Assembly (NCBI RefSeq): GCF_004342665.1
Contig: NZ_SMBY01000005.1
Span: forward strand, 62,001-126,000
DNA length: 64,000 bases
Source of the DNA: Samsonia erythrinae
GTDB taxonomy: Bacteria > Pseudomonadota > Gammaproteobacteria > Enterobacterales > Enterobacteriaceae
Direction: 5' to 3'
The notes below the pieces were generated by a model. It did no database searches. It was not told the origin of the DNA and saw only the letters and a program-made list of their open reading frames with translations. Made by a program: the position numbers and the translations under genes. Shown here in pieces: positions 16,274 through 26,840 of this stretch. The first letter of the stretch is position 1, and every line of letters starts with the position of its first letter.

Positions 16274-17831
16274 TATTCGTCTCCTGCATGATCTTGCTGT
16301 TCATGTCGCGCGTTTTGCTGCTGACGTCGATGGCGTCGATCCGTTTGCTGTTGAACAGGTTGAATTTGGTATCGCTACCGTGGCAACCATCGCCAAAGCT
16401 GAAGCCGCAACCTTTACTTTCCGGGAACGCTTCACGCGCCAGTTCGCGATGGCTTGTCGGGATCACGAAGCGATCTTCGTAGTTGGCAATCGCCAGATAG
16501 CGATACATCTCCTGCGCCTGCGCTTCGGTCAGCCCTACCTGCTCCAGCGCGCGGGTATCGATCTTGCCTTCTACGGTTTCCGCCCGTTTGTAATGACGCA
16601 TCGCCAGCATCCGTTTCAGCGCCAGCAGTACCGGCTCGGTATCCCCGGCGGTTAACAGATTGGCCAGATACTCTACGGGAATTCGCAGGCTTTCCACGTC
16701 CGGCAGTACGCCGGTGTGCGCCAACTGGCCCGCGTCCGCGGCAGACTGGATCGGAGACAACGGCGGCACATACCACACCATCGGCAGCGTGCGGTATTCC
16801 GGGTGCAGCGGCAACGCCAGCTTCCAGTCCATCGCCATTTTGTAAACCGGCGACTGCTGCGCCGCTTCAATCACGCTGTTGGGAATGCCATCTTTCAGTG
16901 CTTGTTCAATGACTTTGGGGTCATGCGGGTCAAGGAAGACATCCAACTGGCTTTGGTACAGATCTTTCTCATTTTCGACTGCCGCGGCCTGTTCGATACG
17001 GTCGGCATCATAGAGCAGCACGCCCAGATAGCGGATACGCCCCACACAGGTTTCCGAACAGACCGTCGGCTGACCGCTTTCGATACGCGGATAGCAGAAA
17101 ATACATTTTTCTGATTTGCCGCTTTTCCAGTTGAAGTAAATTTTCTTGTACGGGCAACCCGTCAGGCACATACGCCAGCCGCGGCACTTGTCCTGATCGA
17201 TCAGGACAATGCCGTCTTCGCCACGTTTGTAGATCGCACCGCTCGGGCAGGTCGCCACACACGCCGGGTTCAGACAGTGCTCACACAAGCGCGGCAGGTA
17301 CATCATGAACGTGTTTTCGAACTGGCCGTACATCTCTTTTTGCATGTTATCGAAGTTTTTGTCCTTCGACCGCACGCTGAATTCGCCGCCCAGATCGTCT
17401 TCCCAGTTCGGACCGTTCTCGATTTTCTTCATCCGCTGACCGGTGATCAGCGAGCGCGGACGCGCGACGGGCTGATGTTTCCCTTCCGGCGCTTTGCGCA
17501 AGTTCTGATAGTCGTAGTCGAACGGCTCATAGTAGTCGTCGATTTCCGGCACATCCGGGTTGGCAAAGATTTTGGACAACACGCTGACGCGGTTACCCAT
17601 ACGCGGTTCGAGCTTACCGTTGATTTTACGGATCCAGCCGCCCTTCCATTTTTCCTGATCTTCCCAGGCATGGGGATACCCCACGCCCGGTTTGGTTTCG
17701 ACGTTGTTGAACCAGGCGTATTCCATTCCTTCTCGGCTGGTCCAGACGTTTTTACAGGTAACCGAGCAGGTGTGACAGCCGATGCATTTGTCCAGATTCA
17801 GCACCATGCCCACTTGTGAACGAATTTTCAT
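16266..17831 (-). CDS. narH: Nitrate reductase A beta subunit NarH (FeS protein)
   Basis: Four-cluster iron-sulfur subunit that relays electrons from NarI to NarG. The 521-residue product is slightly longer than E. coli NarH (512). The Cys groups are visible: C16, C19, C22 and C26 in CIGCHTCSVTC; CEHCLNPACVATC; CRGWRMCLTGC, where Trp replaces one Cys and so marks the 3Fe-4S cluster; and a later CIFC group. The start shares one base with the narG stop (TGATG). Confidence 0.97.
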   Translation of the reverse strand: MKIRSQVGMVLNLDKCIGCHTCSVTCKNVWTSREGMEYAWFNNVETKPGVGYPHAWEDQEKWKGGWIRKINGKLEPRMGNRVSVLSKIFANPDVPEIDDYYEPFDYDYQNLRKAPEGKHQPVARPRSLITGQRMKKIENGPNWEDDLGGEFSVRSKDKNFDNMQKEMYGQFENTFMMYLPRLCEHCLNPACVATCPSGAIYKRGEDGIVLIDQDKCRGWRMCLTGCPYKKIYFNWKSGKSEKCIFCYPRIESGQPTVCSETCVGRIRYLGVLLYDADRIEQAAAVENEKDLYQSQLDVFLDPHDPKVIEQALKDGIPNSVIEAAQQSPVYKMAMDWKLALPLHPEYRTLPMVWYVPPLSPIQSAADAGQLAHTGVLPDVESLRIPVEYLANLLTAGDTEPVLLALKRMLAMRHYKRAETVEGKIDTRALEQVGLTEAQAQEMYRYLAIANYEDRFVIPTSHRELAREAFPESKGCGFSFGDGCHGSDTKFNLFNSKRIDAIDVSSKTRDMNSKIMQETNND

Positions 17832-20800
17832 CAGGCTTTCTCCTGCTGTACCGGTTGTTGAGCGTAGTCGTGGCCTTCATCATCCAGCCAGTCGATGCGT
17901 TTCATTTTACGAACCACCACAAATTCATCGCGGTTTGACCCGACAGTGCCATAGTAGTTAAAGCCATAAGCCAGCTGGGCATAGCCGCCAATCATATGGG
18001 TCGGTTTCGGACAGATACGGGTGACCGAATTGTGAATACCGCCACGCTGTTGGGTAATTTCCGACCCCGGCAGGTTAATGATGCGTTCCTGCGCGTGGTA
18101 CATCATGGTCATGCCCGCAGGCACGCGCTGGCTGACAACCGCACGCGCGGTCAACGCGCCGTTGGCGTTGAACGCTTCGATCCAGTCGTTATCCGCCACC
18201 CCTAAATCACGGGCATCGTCTTCACTCAGCCAGATAATCGGCCCGCCGCGCCCCAGCGTCAGCATCAACAGGTTGTCGCTGTACGTGGAGTGAATGCCCC
18301 ATTTCTGGTGCGGCGTCAGGAAGTTCAGCGCTTTTTCCGGGTTGCCGTTCGGTTTCTGGTTCATCACCGGCGCGGCAGCGCGGGTATCGACCGGCGGACG
18401 GTAAACCAGCAGGCTTTCACCGAAGGCACGCATCCATTCATGATCCTGATACAGTTGCTGGCGACCGGACAGCGTGCGCCACGGAATCAGCTCGTGAACG
18501 TTGGTGTAACAGGCGTTATAGGAAACGTGTTCATCTTCCAGACCAGACCAGGTCGGGCTGGAGATAATTTTGCGCGGCTGCGCCTGAATATCGCGGAAAC
18601 GAATTTTCTCGTCTTCTTTATTCAGTGCCAGATGCGTATGGTCGCGCCCGGTGACTTTGCTCAGGGCTTCCCATGCTTTTACCGCCACCTGACCGTTGGT
18701 TTCCGGCGCCAGAGACAGTATCACTTCCGCCGCGTCGATCGCCGTTTCAATTTTCGGACGACCCGCCGCCGCACCCTCGGTTTTGGTGTAGTTCAGTTTT
18801 TTCAGGAAATCGACTTCGGTTTGCGTGTTCCAACCGATGCCTTTACCGCCGTTGCCCAGCTTGTCTAACAGTGGGCCAAGCGAGGTGTAGCGCTCATACA
18901 GATTCGGATAGTCACGCTCCACCACCATCAGGTGCGGTGCCGTTTTCCCCGGGATCAGATCGCATTCGCCTTTTTTCCAGTCATCCACGCCGAACGGCTG
19001 CGCCATTTCCGCCGCAGAGTCGTGTTGGATCGGCAACGTCACCAGATCCGTTTCCTGACCAAGGTGGCCCTGACACACGCGGGAGAAGGTTTTAGCAATG
19101 CCTTTGTAGATCTCCCAGTCGCTTTTGGAATCCCATGCGGGATCGACGGCCGCCGACAGCGGATGAATAAACGGATGCATATCCGACGTATTCATGTCGT
19201 CTTTTTCATACCAGGTCGCCGTCGGCAAAACGATGTCGGAATACAGACAGGTACTGGACATGCGGAAGTCGAGCGTCACGACCAGATCCAGCTTGCCTTC
19301 GCCGCCCTGATCGCGCCATTCAACTTCTTCCGGCTTCACGCAGCCCTGTGCGCCGAGATCCTGCCCCTGAATACCGTGTTCCGTACCCAGCAGGTATTTC
19401 AGCATGTATTCATGCCCTTTACCGGAAGAGCCCAGCAGGTTAGAACGCCAGATGAACAGGTTGCGCGGGAAGTTCTGCGGGTTGTCCGGTTGTTCGGCGG
19501 CAAACGCGATTTCGCCTGATTTCAACGCGGCAACGGTATAGTCCTGCGGCGTCATGCCGGCGGCGCGCGCTTTTTCCGCGATATCCAGCGGGTTCATATT
19601 CAGCTGGGGCGCAGACGGCAACCAACCCATACGTTCGGCACGCACGTTAAAATCGATCATGCTGCCGGTAAAGCGGGATTTATCCGCCAGAGGCGACAGC
19701 AACTCCTGCGGCGCGACGGTTTCATAACGCCACTGGCTGGAATGGTTATAGAAGAAGGACGTACTGTTCATGTGGCGCGGTGGACGCTGCCAGTCCAGAC
19801 CGAATGCCAGCGGCATCCAACCGGTTTGCGGGCGCAGCTTTTCCTGCCCGACATAGTGCGCCCAGCCGCCGCCGCTCTGCCCCACGCAGCCGCAGAAAAT
19901 CAGCATGTTGATGATGCCGCGGTAGTTCATGTCCAGGTGGTACCAGTGGTTGATACCGGCACCGACGATGATCATGGAGCGCCCGTGCGTTTTATCCGCA
20001 TTGTCGGCGAATTCACGCGCAATACGGATGATGTTCTGGCGAGAAACGCCGGTGATCTTCTCGGCCCAGGCCGGACTATAGGCTTTCACCTCGTCGTAAT
20101 CACGCGCGCAGTTGTCATCATCCAGACCGCGATCCAGCCCATAGTTCGCCATGGTCAGGTCATAGACGCAGGCAACCAGCGCTTCGCTACCGTCAGCCAG
20201 CGTCAGGCGTTTCACCGGCAGTTTGTGCAGCAGCACATCCTGCAATTCGACGCTGTTGAAATGTTCACTGACTGCGCCGCCAAAATACGGGAAGCCGACG
20301 TCAACCACCTCGTCGTGCGACCCCAGCAGGCTCAGGCGCAGTTTCACCTCTTCGCCGCTCACGCCGTCGCGCTGTTCCAGATTCCATTTACCCTGATCGC
20401 CCCAGCGATAGCCGATTGACCCTTGCGGCGCCGTCAGGTTGCCGCTGGCGTCGTCAATCGCGATGGTTTTCCACTGCGGGTTGTTATCGTGACCGAGGTT
20501 ATCCACCAAATCGGACGCACGCAGCATACGGCCCGCCGCATAGTACCCCTCCTCACGCGGCTCCAGCAGCACCAGCATCGGCAGGTCAGTATATTGCCGT
20601 ACATAGTCGCTGAAATACTGGCTCGGTTTATCAAGGTGGAATTCTTTCAGAATAACGTGCCCCATCGCCAGCGCCATCGCGCTGTCAGTCCCCTGTTTCG
20701 GGTTCAGCCACTGATCGCACAACTTGGCGATTTCAGCGTAGTCCGGCGTCACCGCGACCGTTTTGGTGCCTTTGTAGCGGACTTCCGTGAAGAAGTGAGC

Positions 20801-21592
20801 ATCCGGGGTACGAGTTTGCGGAACGTTTGATCCCCAGGCGATGATGTAAGAGGAGTTATACCAGTCGGCCGATTCGGGTACGTCGGTCTGTTCGCCCCAG
20901 GTCATCGGCGAAGCGGGCGGCAGGTCACAGTACCAATCGTAGAAGCTCAGACACACGCCCCCCAACAGGGAGAGATAGCGCGCACCGGCCGCATAAGACA
21001 CCATCGACATCGCCGGAATCGGTGAAAAGCCGATGATGCGGTCAGGGCCGTAGGTTTTGGCGGTATAAACGTTAGACGCGGCAATCAGTTCGTTGACTTC
21101 ATTCCAGTCAGAGCGAACAAAACCGCCGCGGCCACGGATCTGTTTGTAGTATTTAGTTTTTTCGGGGTCATTAACGATGGATGCCCAGGCATCAACCGGA
21201 TCGCTGTGCGTCAACCGAGCCTCACGCCACAGTTTCAGCAGGCGTTTGCGCATCATCGGGTATTTCAGACGGTTTGCGCTGTAAAGATACCAGGAATAGC
21301 TTGCGCCGCGCGGGCAGCCGCGAGGTTCATGGTTGGGCAGATCCGGACGAGTGCGCGGATAGTCAGTCTGTTGCGTCTCCCACGTCACCAGACCGTTTTT
21401 CACATAAATCTTCCAGCTACATGAACCGGTGCAGTTTACCCCGTGGGTAGAACGTACCACCTTGTCGTGCTGCCAGCGGCTACGATAGCCATCTTCCCAA
21501 TCGCGATTGGTGTTAAGGGTCTGGCCGTGACCATCAGAAAACGGTTCGGCCAGTTGTTTGAAGTAACGTAACCGGTCAAGGAATTTGCTCAT
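17831..21592 (-). CDS. narG: Nitrate reductase A alpha subunit NarG (molybdopterin catalytic subunit)
   Basis: Cytoplasmic-facing catalytic subunit that reduces nitrate to nitrite at a Mo-bis-MGD centre. It has 1253 residues (E. coli 1247). The FS0 cluster ligands H50, C54, C58 and C93 (STHGVNCTGSCSW, RGCPRGASYS) and the Mo ligand D223 (WYCDLPPASP) are each one position later than in E. coli. The frame is uninterrupted. It is first gene of narGHJI; the promoter region holds an exact FNR box at 21720-21733. narK lies upstream on the same strand, beyond a structured spacer. Confidence 0.98.
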   Translation of the reverse strand: MSKFLDRLRYFKQLAEPFSDGHGQTLNTNRDWEDGYRSRWQHDKVVRSTHGVNCTGSCSWKIYVKNGLVTWETQQTDYPRTRPDLPNHEPRGCPRGASYSWYLYSANRLKYPMMRKRLLKLWREARLTHSDPVDAWASIVNDPEKTKYYKQIRGRGGFVRSDWNEVNELIAASNVYTAKTYGPDRIIGFSPIPAMSMVSYAAGARYLSLLGGVCLSFYDWYCDLPPASPMTWGEQTDVPESADWYNSSYIIAWGSNVPQTRTPDAHFFTEVRYKGTKTVAVTPDYAEIAKLCDQWLNPKQGTDSAMALAMGHVILKEFHLDKPSQYFSDYVRQYTDLPMLVLLEPREEGYYAAGRMLRASDLVDNLGHDNNPQWKTIAIDDASGNLTAPQGSIGYRWGDQGKWNLEQRDGVSGEEVKLRLSLLGSHDEVVDVGFPYFGGAVSEHFNSVELQDVLLHKLPVKRLTLADGSEALVACVYDLTMANYGLDRGLDDDNCARDYDEVKAYSPAWAEKITGVSRQNIIRIAREFADNADKTHGRSMIIVGAGINHWYHLDMNYRGIINMLIFCGCVGQSGGGWAHYVGQEKLRPQTGWMPLAFGLDWQRPPRHMNSTSFFYNHSSQWRYETVAPQELLSPLADKSRFTGSMIDFNVRAERMGWLPSAPQLNMNPLDIAEKARAAGMTPQDYTVAALKSGEIAFAAEQPDNPQNFPRNLFIWRSNLLGSSGKGHEYMLKYLLGTEHGIQGQDLGAQGCVKPEEVEWRDQGGEGKLDLVVTLDFRMSSTCLYSDIVLPTATWYEKDDMNTSDMHPFIHPLSAAVDPAWDSKSDWEIYKGIAKTFSRVCQGHLGQETDLVTLPIQHDSAAEMAQPFGVDDWKKGECDLIPGKTAPHLMVVERDYPNLYERYTSLGPLLDKLGNGGKGIGWNTQTEVDFLKKLNYTKTEGAAAGRPKIETAIDAAEVILSLAPETNGQVAVKAWEALSKVTGRDHTHLALNKEDEKIRFRDIQAQPRKIISSPTWSGLEDEHVSYNACYTNVHELIPWRTLSGRQQLYQDHEWMRAFGESLLVYRPPVDTRAAAPVMNQKPNGNPEKALNFLTPHQKWGIHSTYSDNLLMLTLGRGGPIIWLSEDDARDLGVADNDWIEAFNANGALTARAVVSQRVPAGMTMMYHAQERIINLPGSEITQQRGGIHNSVTRICPKPTHMIGGYAQLAYGFNYYGTVGSNRDEFVVVRKMKRIDWLDDEGHDYAQQPVQQEKA

Positions 21593-21719
21593 CCGGACTC
21601 TCCTGCTGCGAAGCCTGCTGGCCCCTGTCGTTATGAAATGTTCGTAGCAGATATCTGTTTTTGCTTACGATACATCGCTCAAATTGGCGCTAGGGTATCC
21701 GGCAACCGCGGCGGCAAAC

Positions 21720-21733
21720 TTGATAACGATCAA
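21720..21733 (-). promoter_or_regulatory. FNR box of narGHJI
   Basis: The minus strand reads TTGATCGTTATCAA, a perfect TTGAT-N4-ATCAA palindrome that I recall as the E. coli narG site. It is centred about 134 bp upstream of the narG ATG and marks oxygen-responsive activation by FNR. Confidence 0.9.
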
Positions 21734-21885
21734 GAGTGCCCTCCCGCAAAAAACGAAGAAGACATTCAACTACCACCAAAGAATTATTACGAAAAAATAA
21801 ATTAATTACATGATTTTAAAGGATAAAAATAAAACCATTTGTTTTGTGCTTATACTGAATTTATACACACGACTATTTAGAGGTA

Positions 21886-22407
21886 GTAGTCAGGAAGCGA
21901 CGAAAAATCGTGCAGATTCAATAAGGGGGTAGCTGGATGCAGCGCGAAAAAAACGCTTCTCCGAAAAGGAGGAGGCGTCGTAGTTATATTTCCATGCGAA
22001 CGTAGAGAGCATGTCTCTGTCCTTGTTTTTCTGGCGTAAAAAATTGTGCTGAGGTGGGCGTGACTGCCGGGTGAGCCGCAGGGATGCGGCGAAAACCAGT
22101 GCCGCGTCGGACAAAAACGTCAACGACGTTTTTGAACAGCACTTGTGCTGGCCCGTAGGGCGAGCCCATTAATGGGGCGAGTAAACGCGTCACTGGAGGC
22201 CCGAGTAGCAGTCACGAGCGCCGAAGGTATCGCGTAGCGACACAATTAGCGCCAACAAGCCAGAGGTCAAGGAGCGCGGCAATTGAGCGTTCCTTGTCGG
22301 GCGCGTGCTACGGAGTAGCATGAAAATAACAGCATTAACCGCGCACGAAACCACCTCTTAGTCGACATAAAATGTGGCTACGAGGTGGTTGGGAGCCGGG
22401 TCAAGGC
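21886..22407. repeat. Hairpin-rich, repeat-like spacer between narK and narG
   Basis: About 520 bp without a convincing gene and with many short inverted repeats: GCCGCA/TGCGGC at 22074-22089, AAAAACGTC/GACGTTTTT at 22113-22133, GCCCAT/ATGGGGC near 22163-22178, AAGGAGCGC/GCGTTCCTT near 22269-22295 and TGCTAC/GTAGCA near 22306-22320. A longer hairpin spans 22349-22390 (AACCACCTC/GAGGTGGTT, with the inner arms also partly paired). The pattern resembles the non-coding dispersed repeats of soft-rot enterobacteria. Two short open frames inside have no family features. Its copy number in the genome cannot be judged from one window. Confidence 0.45.
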
Positions 22408-23796
22408 TCAGTTTTTCTTTCTGGCGTAAACCAGCCAGGTCACTAATACGCACACGACATAACACACCACAAACACCTTCATGGCGCCGGTGGGCGAGCC
22501 GGTTAATTCGAGTGACGTCCCGAAGGCTTTAGGAATGAAGAACCCCCCGATCGCGCCAATCGCTGAAATAAAGCCCAGCGCCGCCGCCGTATCGGTGGCC
22601 GCCGTGCGCTGCGCATCTGCATCGCTTCCGCCGGCGGCTTTCACCCGATCCGTCGTGAGCTTACGGAAAATCACCGCAATCATCTGGAAGGTAGAACCAC
22701 TGCCCAGCCCCGCCGTCAGAAACAGCGCCATGAAGATGCCGAAGAACAGTCCGAATGACCCCGCATGCCCCTCACCCGGCAAAGACAGGAAGAGCAGTAC
22801 GGAGAAAATCGCCATCAGGATGAAGTTAATCAATGTGACTCTGATCCCGCCGAAGCGGTCAGACAGGATCCCGCCGACCGGACGCGCCAGCGCCCCCAGC
22901 AACGGCCCGAAGAAGGCATAGTACAAAATAACCACGTCCGGGAACTGCGTTCTGGCTAACATGCCGAAACCCGCCGAAAACCCGATAAACGAACCAAACG
23001 TCGACAGATACAGGAAACTGAGTACCCACAGGTGCATTTGTTTAAGCACCGGCAGTTGCTTGCGTATGGAGGCATTGGCCGTAGACAGGTCGTTCATGCC
23101 AAACCACGCCGCGATCGAGGCGATCACCAGAAACGGCACCCAAACCCATGCCGCATGGTGCAACCAGAGGGTGCTGCCGTCAGGCTGAACAACGCCGCTG
23201 CCGCCGAGACTCAGTATCGGCAGGAAGATCACCACGGGCACCACAAGCTGCATCACACTTACGCCGAGGTTGCCCAAACCGCCGTTAATGCCTAATGCGC
23301 CACCCTGACGCGATTTCGGAAAAAAGAAGCTGATGTTAGCCATACTGGAGGCGAAGTTCGCGCCGGCAAAACCACATAACAGGGAAATAAGCACGAAAAT
23401 ACGGTAAGGCGTTTGTGGGTTTTGCACGGCAAATCCCAGCCAGATACACGGGATCACCAGAATAATCGTGCTCAACGTCGTCCAGCGGCGTCCCCCGACT
23501 ACTGGGATGACGAAGGAGTAAGGAACACGCAACAACGTACCGGAAACGGAAGGCAACGCGGTCAGCAAAAAGAGTTGATCCGTGGTAAAACTAAACCCGA
23601 CCTTGTTCAAATTAATCGCCACGGTGCTGAAAATCATCCAGACACAAAACGATAACAGCAGACAGGGCACAGAGATCCAAAGATTACGCTGTGCTATCCG
23701 TTGACCGCCAGATTGCCAGAATTGTGGGTCTTCAGGATTCCATCGACTTATCAGCGAGCTCTGCGATATTTTTTCGGGTGATGAAGGCTGCGTCAT
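22408..23796 (-). CDS. narK: Nitrate/nitrite antiporter NarK
   Basis: Major-facilitator transporter of 462 residues (E. coli 463) that brings in nitrate and expels nitrite. It has twelve membrane segments. The nitrate-signature block GFAGANFASSMANISFFFPKS is intact, as is GINGGLGNLGVS. The substrate-binding Arg residues are probably those in GTLLRVPYSF and GALARPVGG. The ATG at 23796 (MTQPSSPEK) has GAGG upstream; a TTG-type start at 23841 was rejected. It lies upstream of narG and is divergent from narX, with an FNR box 70 bp before the start. Confidence 0.96.
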   Translation of the reverse strand: MTQPSSPEKISQSSLISRWNPEDPQFWQSGGQRIAQRNLWISVPCLLLSFCVWMIFSTVAINLNKVGFSFTTDQLFLLTALPSVSGTLLRVPYSFVIPVVGGRRWTTLSTIILVIPCIWLGFAVQNPQTPYRIFVLISLLCGFAGANFASSMANISFFFPKSRQGGALGINGGLGNLGVSVMQLVVPVVIFLPILSLGGSGVVQPDGSTLWLHHAAWVWVPFLVIASIAAWFGMNDLSTANASIRKQLPVLKQMHLWVLSFLYLSTFGSFIGFSAGFGMLARTQFPDVVILYYAFFGPLLGALARPVGGILSDRFGGIRVTLINFILMAIFSVLLFLSLPGEGHAGSFGLFFGIFMALFLTAGLGSGSTFQMIAVIFRKLTTDRVKAAGGSDADAQRTAATDTAAALGFISAIGAIGGFFIPKAFGTSLELTGSPTGAMKVFVVCYVVCVLVTWLVYARKKN

Positions 23797-23864
23797 ATAA
23801 ACCTCAATAAATAAAAACGCGGTAGAATTAAGGCGCAACATTAGGGATTACACCGCAGGTAAAG

Positions 23865-23878
23865 TTGATGCAAATCAA
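23865..23878 (-). promoter_or_regulatory. FNR box of narK
   Basis: TTGATGCAAATCAA, a perfect match to TTGAT-N4-ATCAA, lies in the narK-narX spacer. Its centre is 75 bp from the narK ATG, a distance that fits a class II activator site for narK. Confidence 0.88.
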
Positions 23879-24026
23879 CGAGCTGTCAGGTAAAAAAACC
23901 GTGTAAAAATCACCACACTCCTTAATGAGTAAATTCCGTTAAAAAATAAACGACGATAATTCAAGTTGTTACACCCCCCACTTTTCTCTCCTTCCTCATC
24001 ACTTTTACGGGTCGGATATTTGGTGG

Positions 24027-24042
24027 TACTCACTAGTGGGTA
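24027..24042. promoter_or_regulatory. NarL/NarP 7-2-7 site in the narK-narX spacer
   Basis: TACTCACTAGTGGGTA is two inverted heptamers two bases apart, as in the NarL consensus TACYYMT-N2-AKRRGTA, with the innermost base of each half deviating. Its place between narK and narX fits nitrate-responsive control by NarL. Confidence 0.65.
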
Positions 24043-24132
24043 TGGGGTTATCGTGTGCGATCGGGAAAAATGCCAACAAGGATTATCCTTCCCGGTACTG
24101 ATTTTCTACTCCTCTAGCAGAGGTTGTTTTAT

Positions 24133-25941
24133 ATGTTGAAACGTTTCCTGCTGCCGCTATCGCTCGTCAATCAGGTCGCGCTGTTAATGTTGCTGTTAGG
24201 CCTGCTCGGCATTGCGGGTATGTCGATTTCCAGTTGGATGTCTCAAAGCATTCAAGGGAATGCGCACGCCATTAATAAAGCCGGCTCACTGCGTATGCAA
24301 AGCTACCGTCTGCTGTCGATGGTGCCGCTCTCTGCCGGACATGACATTTACCTGCACGAGTTGGAACAGGATGAAATCAGCAGTGATTTACAGCAGGCTG
24401 TACGCCGGGAGGGGCTCAGCGAACAGTTCAACACGCTGCGGATTTTCTGGCTGGAGAGCCTGCAACCCCACCTGCGACAGGCGGCGCATCCTAACGACGC
24501 GTCGGCAGACGTGGCGCGTTTCGTCACCCAGTTGGACGATCTGGTTTCCGCGATCGACCAGAAAACCGAGCAACGCCTGATGATGGTCACGCAGGTGCAG
24601 CGTATTTTCATCGGCATCATGGTTATCCTGCTGGTGACGACGTTCTTTTACCTGCGACGCCGCCTGTTAACGCCATGGCGACATCTGGTTTCGATGACCA
24701 AAGCGATTGGCCGGGGGGATTTTACCCAGCGGGTGACCATTCACGGTCAAGACGAAATGAGCACGCTGGGCCAGGTACTGAACAGCATGACGGACGAGCT
24801 TTCCGCCATGTACCACGAACTGGAACAGCGCGTGGCCGAAAAAACGGCCGATCTGCAAAAGAAAAACGAGCTCCTCTCTTTTCTTTATCGCGCCAGCCGA
24901 CATCTGCATACCGGGGCGCCGTTGTGCAGTCGGTTGATGCCGATCCTCAACGAGCTGCCTGAACTGACGCCGCTACGCAATATTCAACTGCGGCTGTATG
25001 AAGATAATAATCAGGAGCAATTTCATCAATTTAGCGATAGCAGCCAGCCGCAGCCGGCACGCTGTCCGGACACCCGTTGTCAGAGCTGCGGTATGCAGAG
25101 AAAACCGGAAGAAATGCCGGGCGAGCCGCACTGCTGGGATCTGCACGACAAACATGGACAATATGGCATGGTGCTTGCCACGCTTCCGGACAACACCACG
25201 CTGAGCCGCGATCAGAACCAATTGCTGAACACGTTACTGGAACAGTTGACCACAACGCTGGCGCTGGAACGCCAATCCCATCATCAACAGCAATTGATGC
25301 TCATGGAGGAACGTGCCACCATTGCCCGCGAATTGCATGACTCCATCGCACAGTCTCTCTCTTGCCTGAAAATTCAGGTGAGCTGTCTGCAAATGCAGGG
25401 CGGCGAACTGTCGCCCAGCGCGCAGCAGTTGCTGACGGAAATGCGGGAAGAACTGAACACCGCTTACCGTCAATTGCGTGAACTGCTGACGACGTTCCGA
25501 CTGAAACTCTCTGAGTCCGGTTTACTCGCGGCATTACGGGCCTCCGTCGATGAATTCAGCAAACGTCTGGGCTATGCCATCGAATTAGATTACCGTTTAC
25601 CGCCGCAGTCGGTATCCGCTCATCAGGGCATCCATATTTTGCAAATCGTGCGTGAAGCGTTAAGTAATATTTATAAACACGCACAGGCGACCCAGGTCGC
25701 GATCGCCCTGCAATTGCGTCAGGGCTACATCGAACTCAGCGTGACCGATAACGGTATCGGTATTCCTGACGATGTCAGCCGCGCCAACCACTATGGACTT
25801 ATTATTATGCGCGACCGTGCACGAGGCTTGCACGGCGAATGCATTGTTCGACGCCGGCCATCGGGAGGCACTGAAGTCAATGTCAGTTTCCTTTCCGAAT
25901 ACCATCACCGGTTGCCATTAACAGGAGAAACACATGATTAA
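24133..25941 (+). CDS. narX: Nitrate/nitrite sensor histidine kinase NarX
   Basis: Inner-membrane sensor that phosphorylates NarL. The 602-residue protein (E. coli 598) has a first membrane segment (about 8-35), then the nitrate-binding P-box ([18 protein letters not shown]). A second segment and HAMP domain ([23 protein letters not shown]) follow, then a central cysteine cluster [10 protein letters not shown], the HisKA_3 helix with H402 ([11 protein letters not shown]) and an HATPase domain ([18 protein letters not shown]). The ATG at 24133 lies ten bases after AGAGG; the frame also opens at a TTG at 24124, too close to that site. It overlaps narL by eight bases. Confidence 0.96.
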   Translation: MLKRFLLPLSLVNQVALLMLLLGLLGIAGMSISSWMSQSIQGNAHAINKAGSLRMQSYRLLSMVPLSAGHDIYLHELEQDEISSDLQQAVRREGLSEQFNTLRIFWLESLQPHLRQAAHPNDASADVARFVTQLDDLVSAIDQKTEQRLMMVTQVQRIFIGIMVILLVTTFFYLRRRLLTPWRHLVSMTKAIGRGDFTQRVTIHGQDEMSTLGQVLNSMTDELSAMYHELEQRVAEKTADLQKKNELLSFLYRASRHLHTGAPLCSRLMPILNELPELTPLRNIQLRLYEDNNQEQFHQFSDSSQPQPARCPDTRCQSCGMQRKPEEMPGEPHCWDLHDKHGQYGMVLATLPDNTTLSRDQNQLLNTLLEQLTTTLALERQSHHQQQLMLMEERATIARELHDSIAQSLSCLKIQVSCLQMQGGELSPSAQQLLTEMREELNTAYRQLRELLTTFRLKLSESGLLAALRASVDEFSKRLGYAIELDYRLPPQSVSAHQGIHILQIVREALSNIYKHAQATQVAIALQLRQGYIELSVTDNGIGIPDDVSRANHYGLIIMRDRARGLHGECIVRRRPSGGTEVNVSFLSEYHHRLPLTGETHD

Positions 25942-26584
25942 CGAAGATGCCGCCACCTTATTGCTGATTGACGACCATCCCATGTTGCGAAATGGCGTTA
26001 AACAACTGATCAGCATGGACCCGGAATTGCAGGTGGCCGGCGAAGCAAGCCATGGCGAACAGGGGGTTGAGCTGGCGGAGCAGTTAGATCCGGATTTGAT
26101 TCTGCTCGATTTGAACATGCCCGGCATGAATGGTTTGGAAACGTTGAATCGCCTGCGCGAAAAATCGCTGTCTGGCCGGATTGTGGTGTTCAGCGTGTCC
26201 AACCATGAAGATGATGTTGTCAATGCGCTCAAAAACGGCGCCGATGGCTATCTGCTTAAAGATATGGAGCCAGAAGATTTACTGGCCGCGCTGCATCAGG
26301 CGGCGTCAGGAAAAATGGTGCTGAGCGAAACATTAACGCCAATTCTGGCCGCCAGCCTGCGTGAAAGTCGCCACAGCAGCGACCGTGATATTCAACAGCT
26401 TACGCCGCGCGAGCGCGATATTCTGAAACTGTTGGCGCAGGGTTTGTCCAATAAGGTCATCGCCCGCAAGCTCACGATCACCGAAAGTACGGTTAAGGTT
26501 CACGTCAAACATCTGCTGAAAAAAATGAAGCTGAAATCGCGGGTTGAGGCTGCCGTTTGGGTATTACAAGAAAAGGTCATTTAA
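25934..26584 (+). CDS. narL: Nitrate/nitrite response regulator NarL
   Basis: Response regulator of 216 residues, the same length as E. coli NarL, that activates narGHJI and narK with nitrate. The receiver phosphorylation site is D59 ([13 protein letters not shown]), and the C-terminal LuxR-type helix-turn-helix is [25 protein letters not shown]. The start is inside the 3' end of narX with an AGGAG site there, so the pair is coupled. Confidence 0.97.
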   Translation: MINEDAATLLLIDDHPMLRNGVKQLISMDPELQVAGEASHGEQGVELAEQLDPDLILLDLNMPGMNGLETLNRLREKSLSGRIVVFSVSNHEDDVVNALKNGADGYLLKDMEPEDLLAALHQAASGKMVLSETLTPILAASLRESRHSSDRDIQQLTPRERDILKLLAQGLSNKVIARKLTITESTVKVHVKHLLKKMKLKSRVEAAVWVLQEKVI

Positions 26585-26840
26585 CCGACGTCAGACAACA
26601 TCGCGCTTGTCGGCGGTACGGATAAGGCGCTCCGGCGCCCTTCCGTCCGGGATTTCGGGTGAGCGAGAATGACGCCGCCGCTGGCGAAAATATCACCTAT
26701 TCTCCGCCAAATTTAAACGGTGACTAAACAGCGACGGCATTTATAGCCATTATCCTAATTAATGTGAGGTTTCTCTCGTCTAAACTAGTCTGTAATCGCA
26801 ATTTACGGCTTTTACACCGAGTTTAACGTTGAGGAACAAC

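Noticed and set aside
21890-22193. Two overlapping short minus-strand frames in the narK-narG spacer
   Set aside because: They run through hairpin-rich DNA, show no domain or signal, and one ends against the narG promoter region.
22393-22423. GAGCC/GGCTC hairpin with a T-run on the plus strand near the narK end
   Set aside because: The T-run is the last Lys-Lys-Asn codons of narK read on the other strand, and no plus-strand gene ends there.
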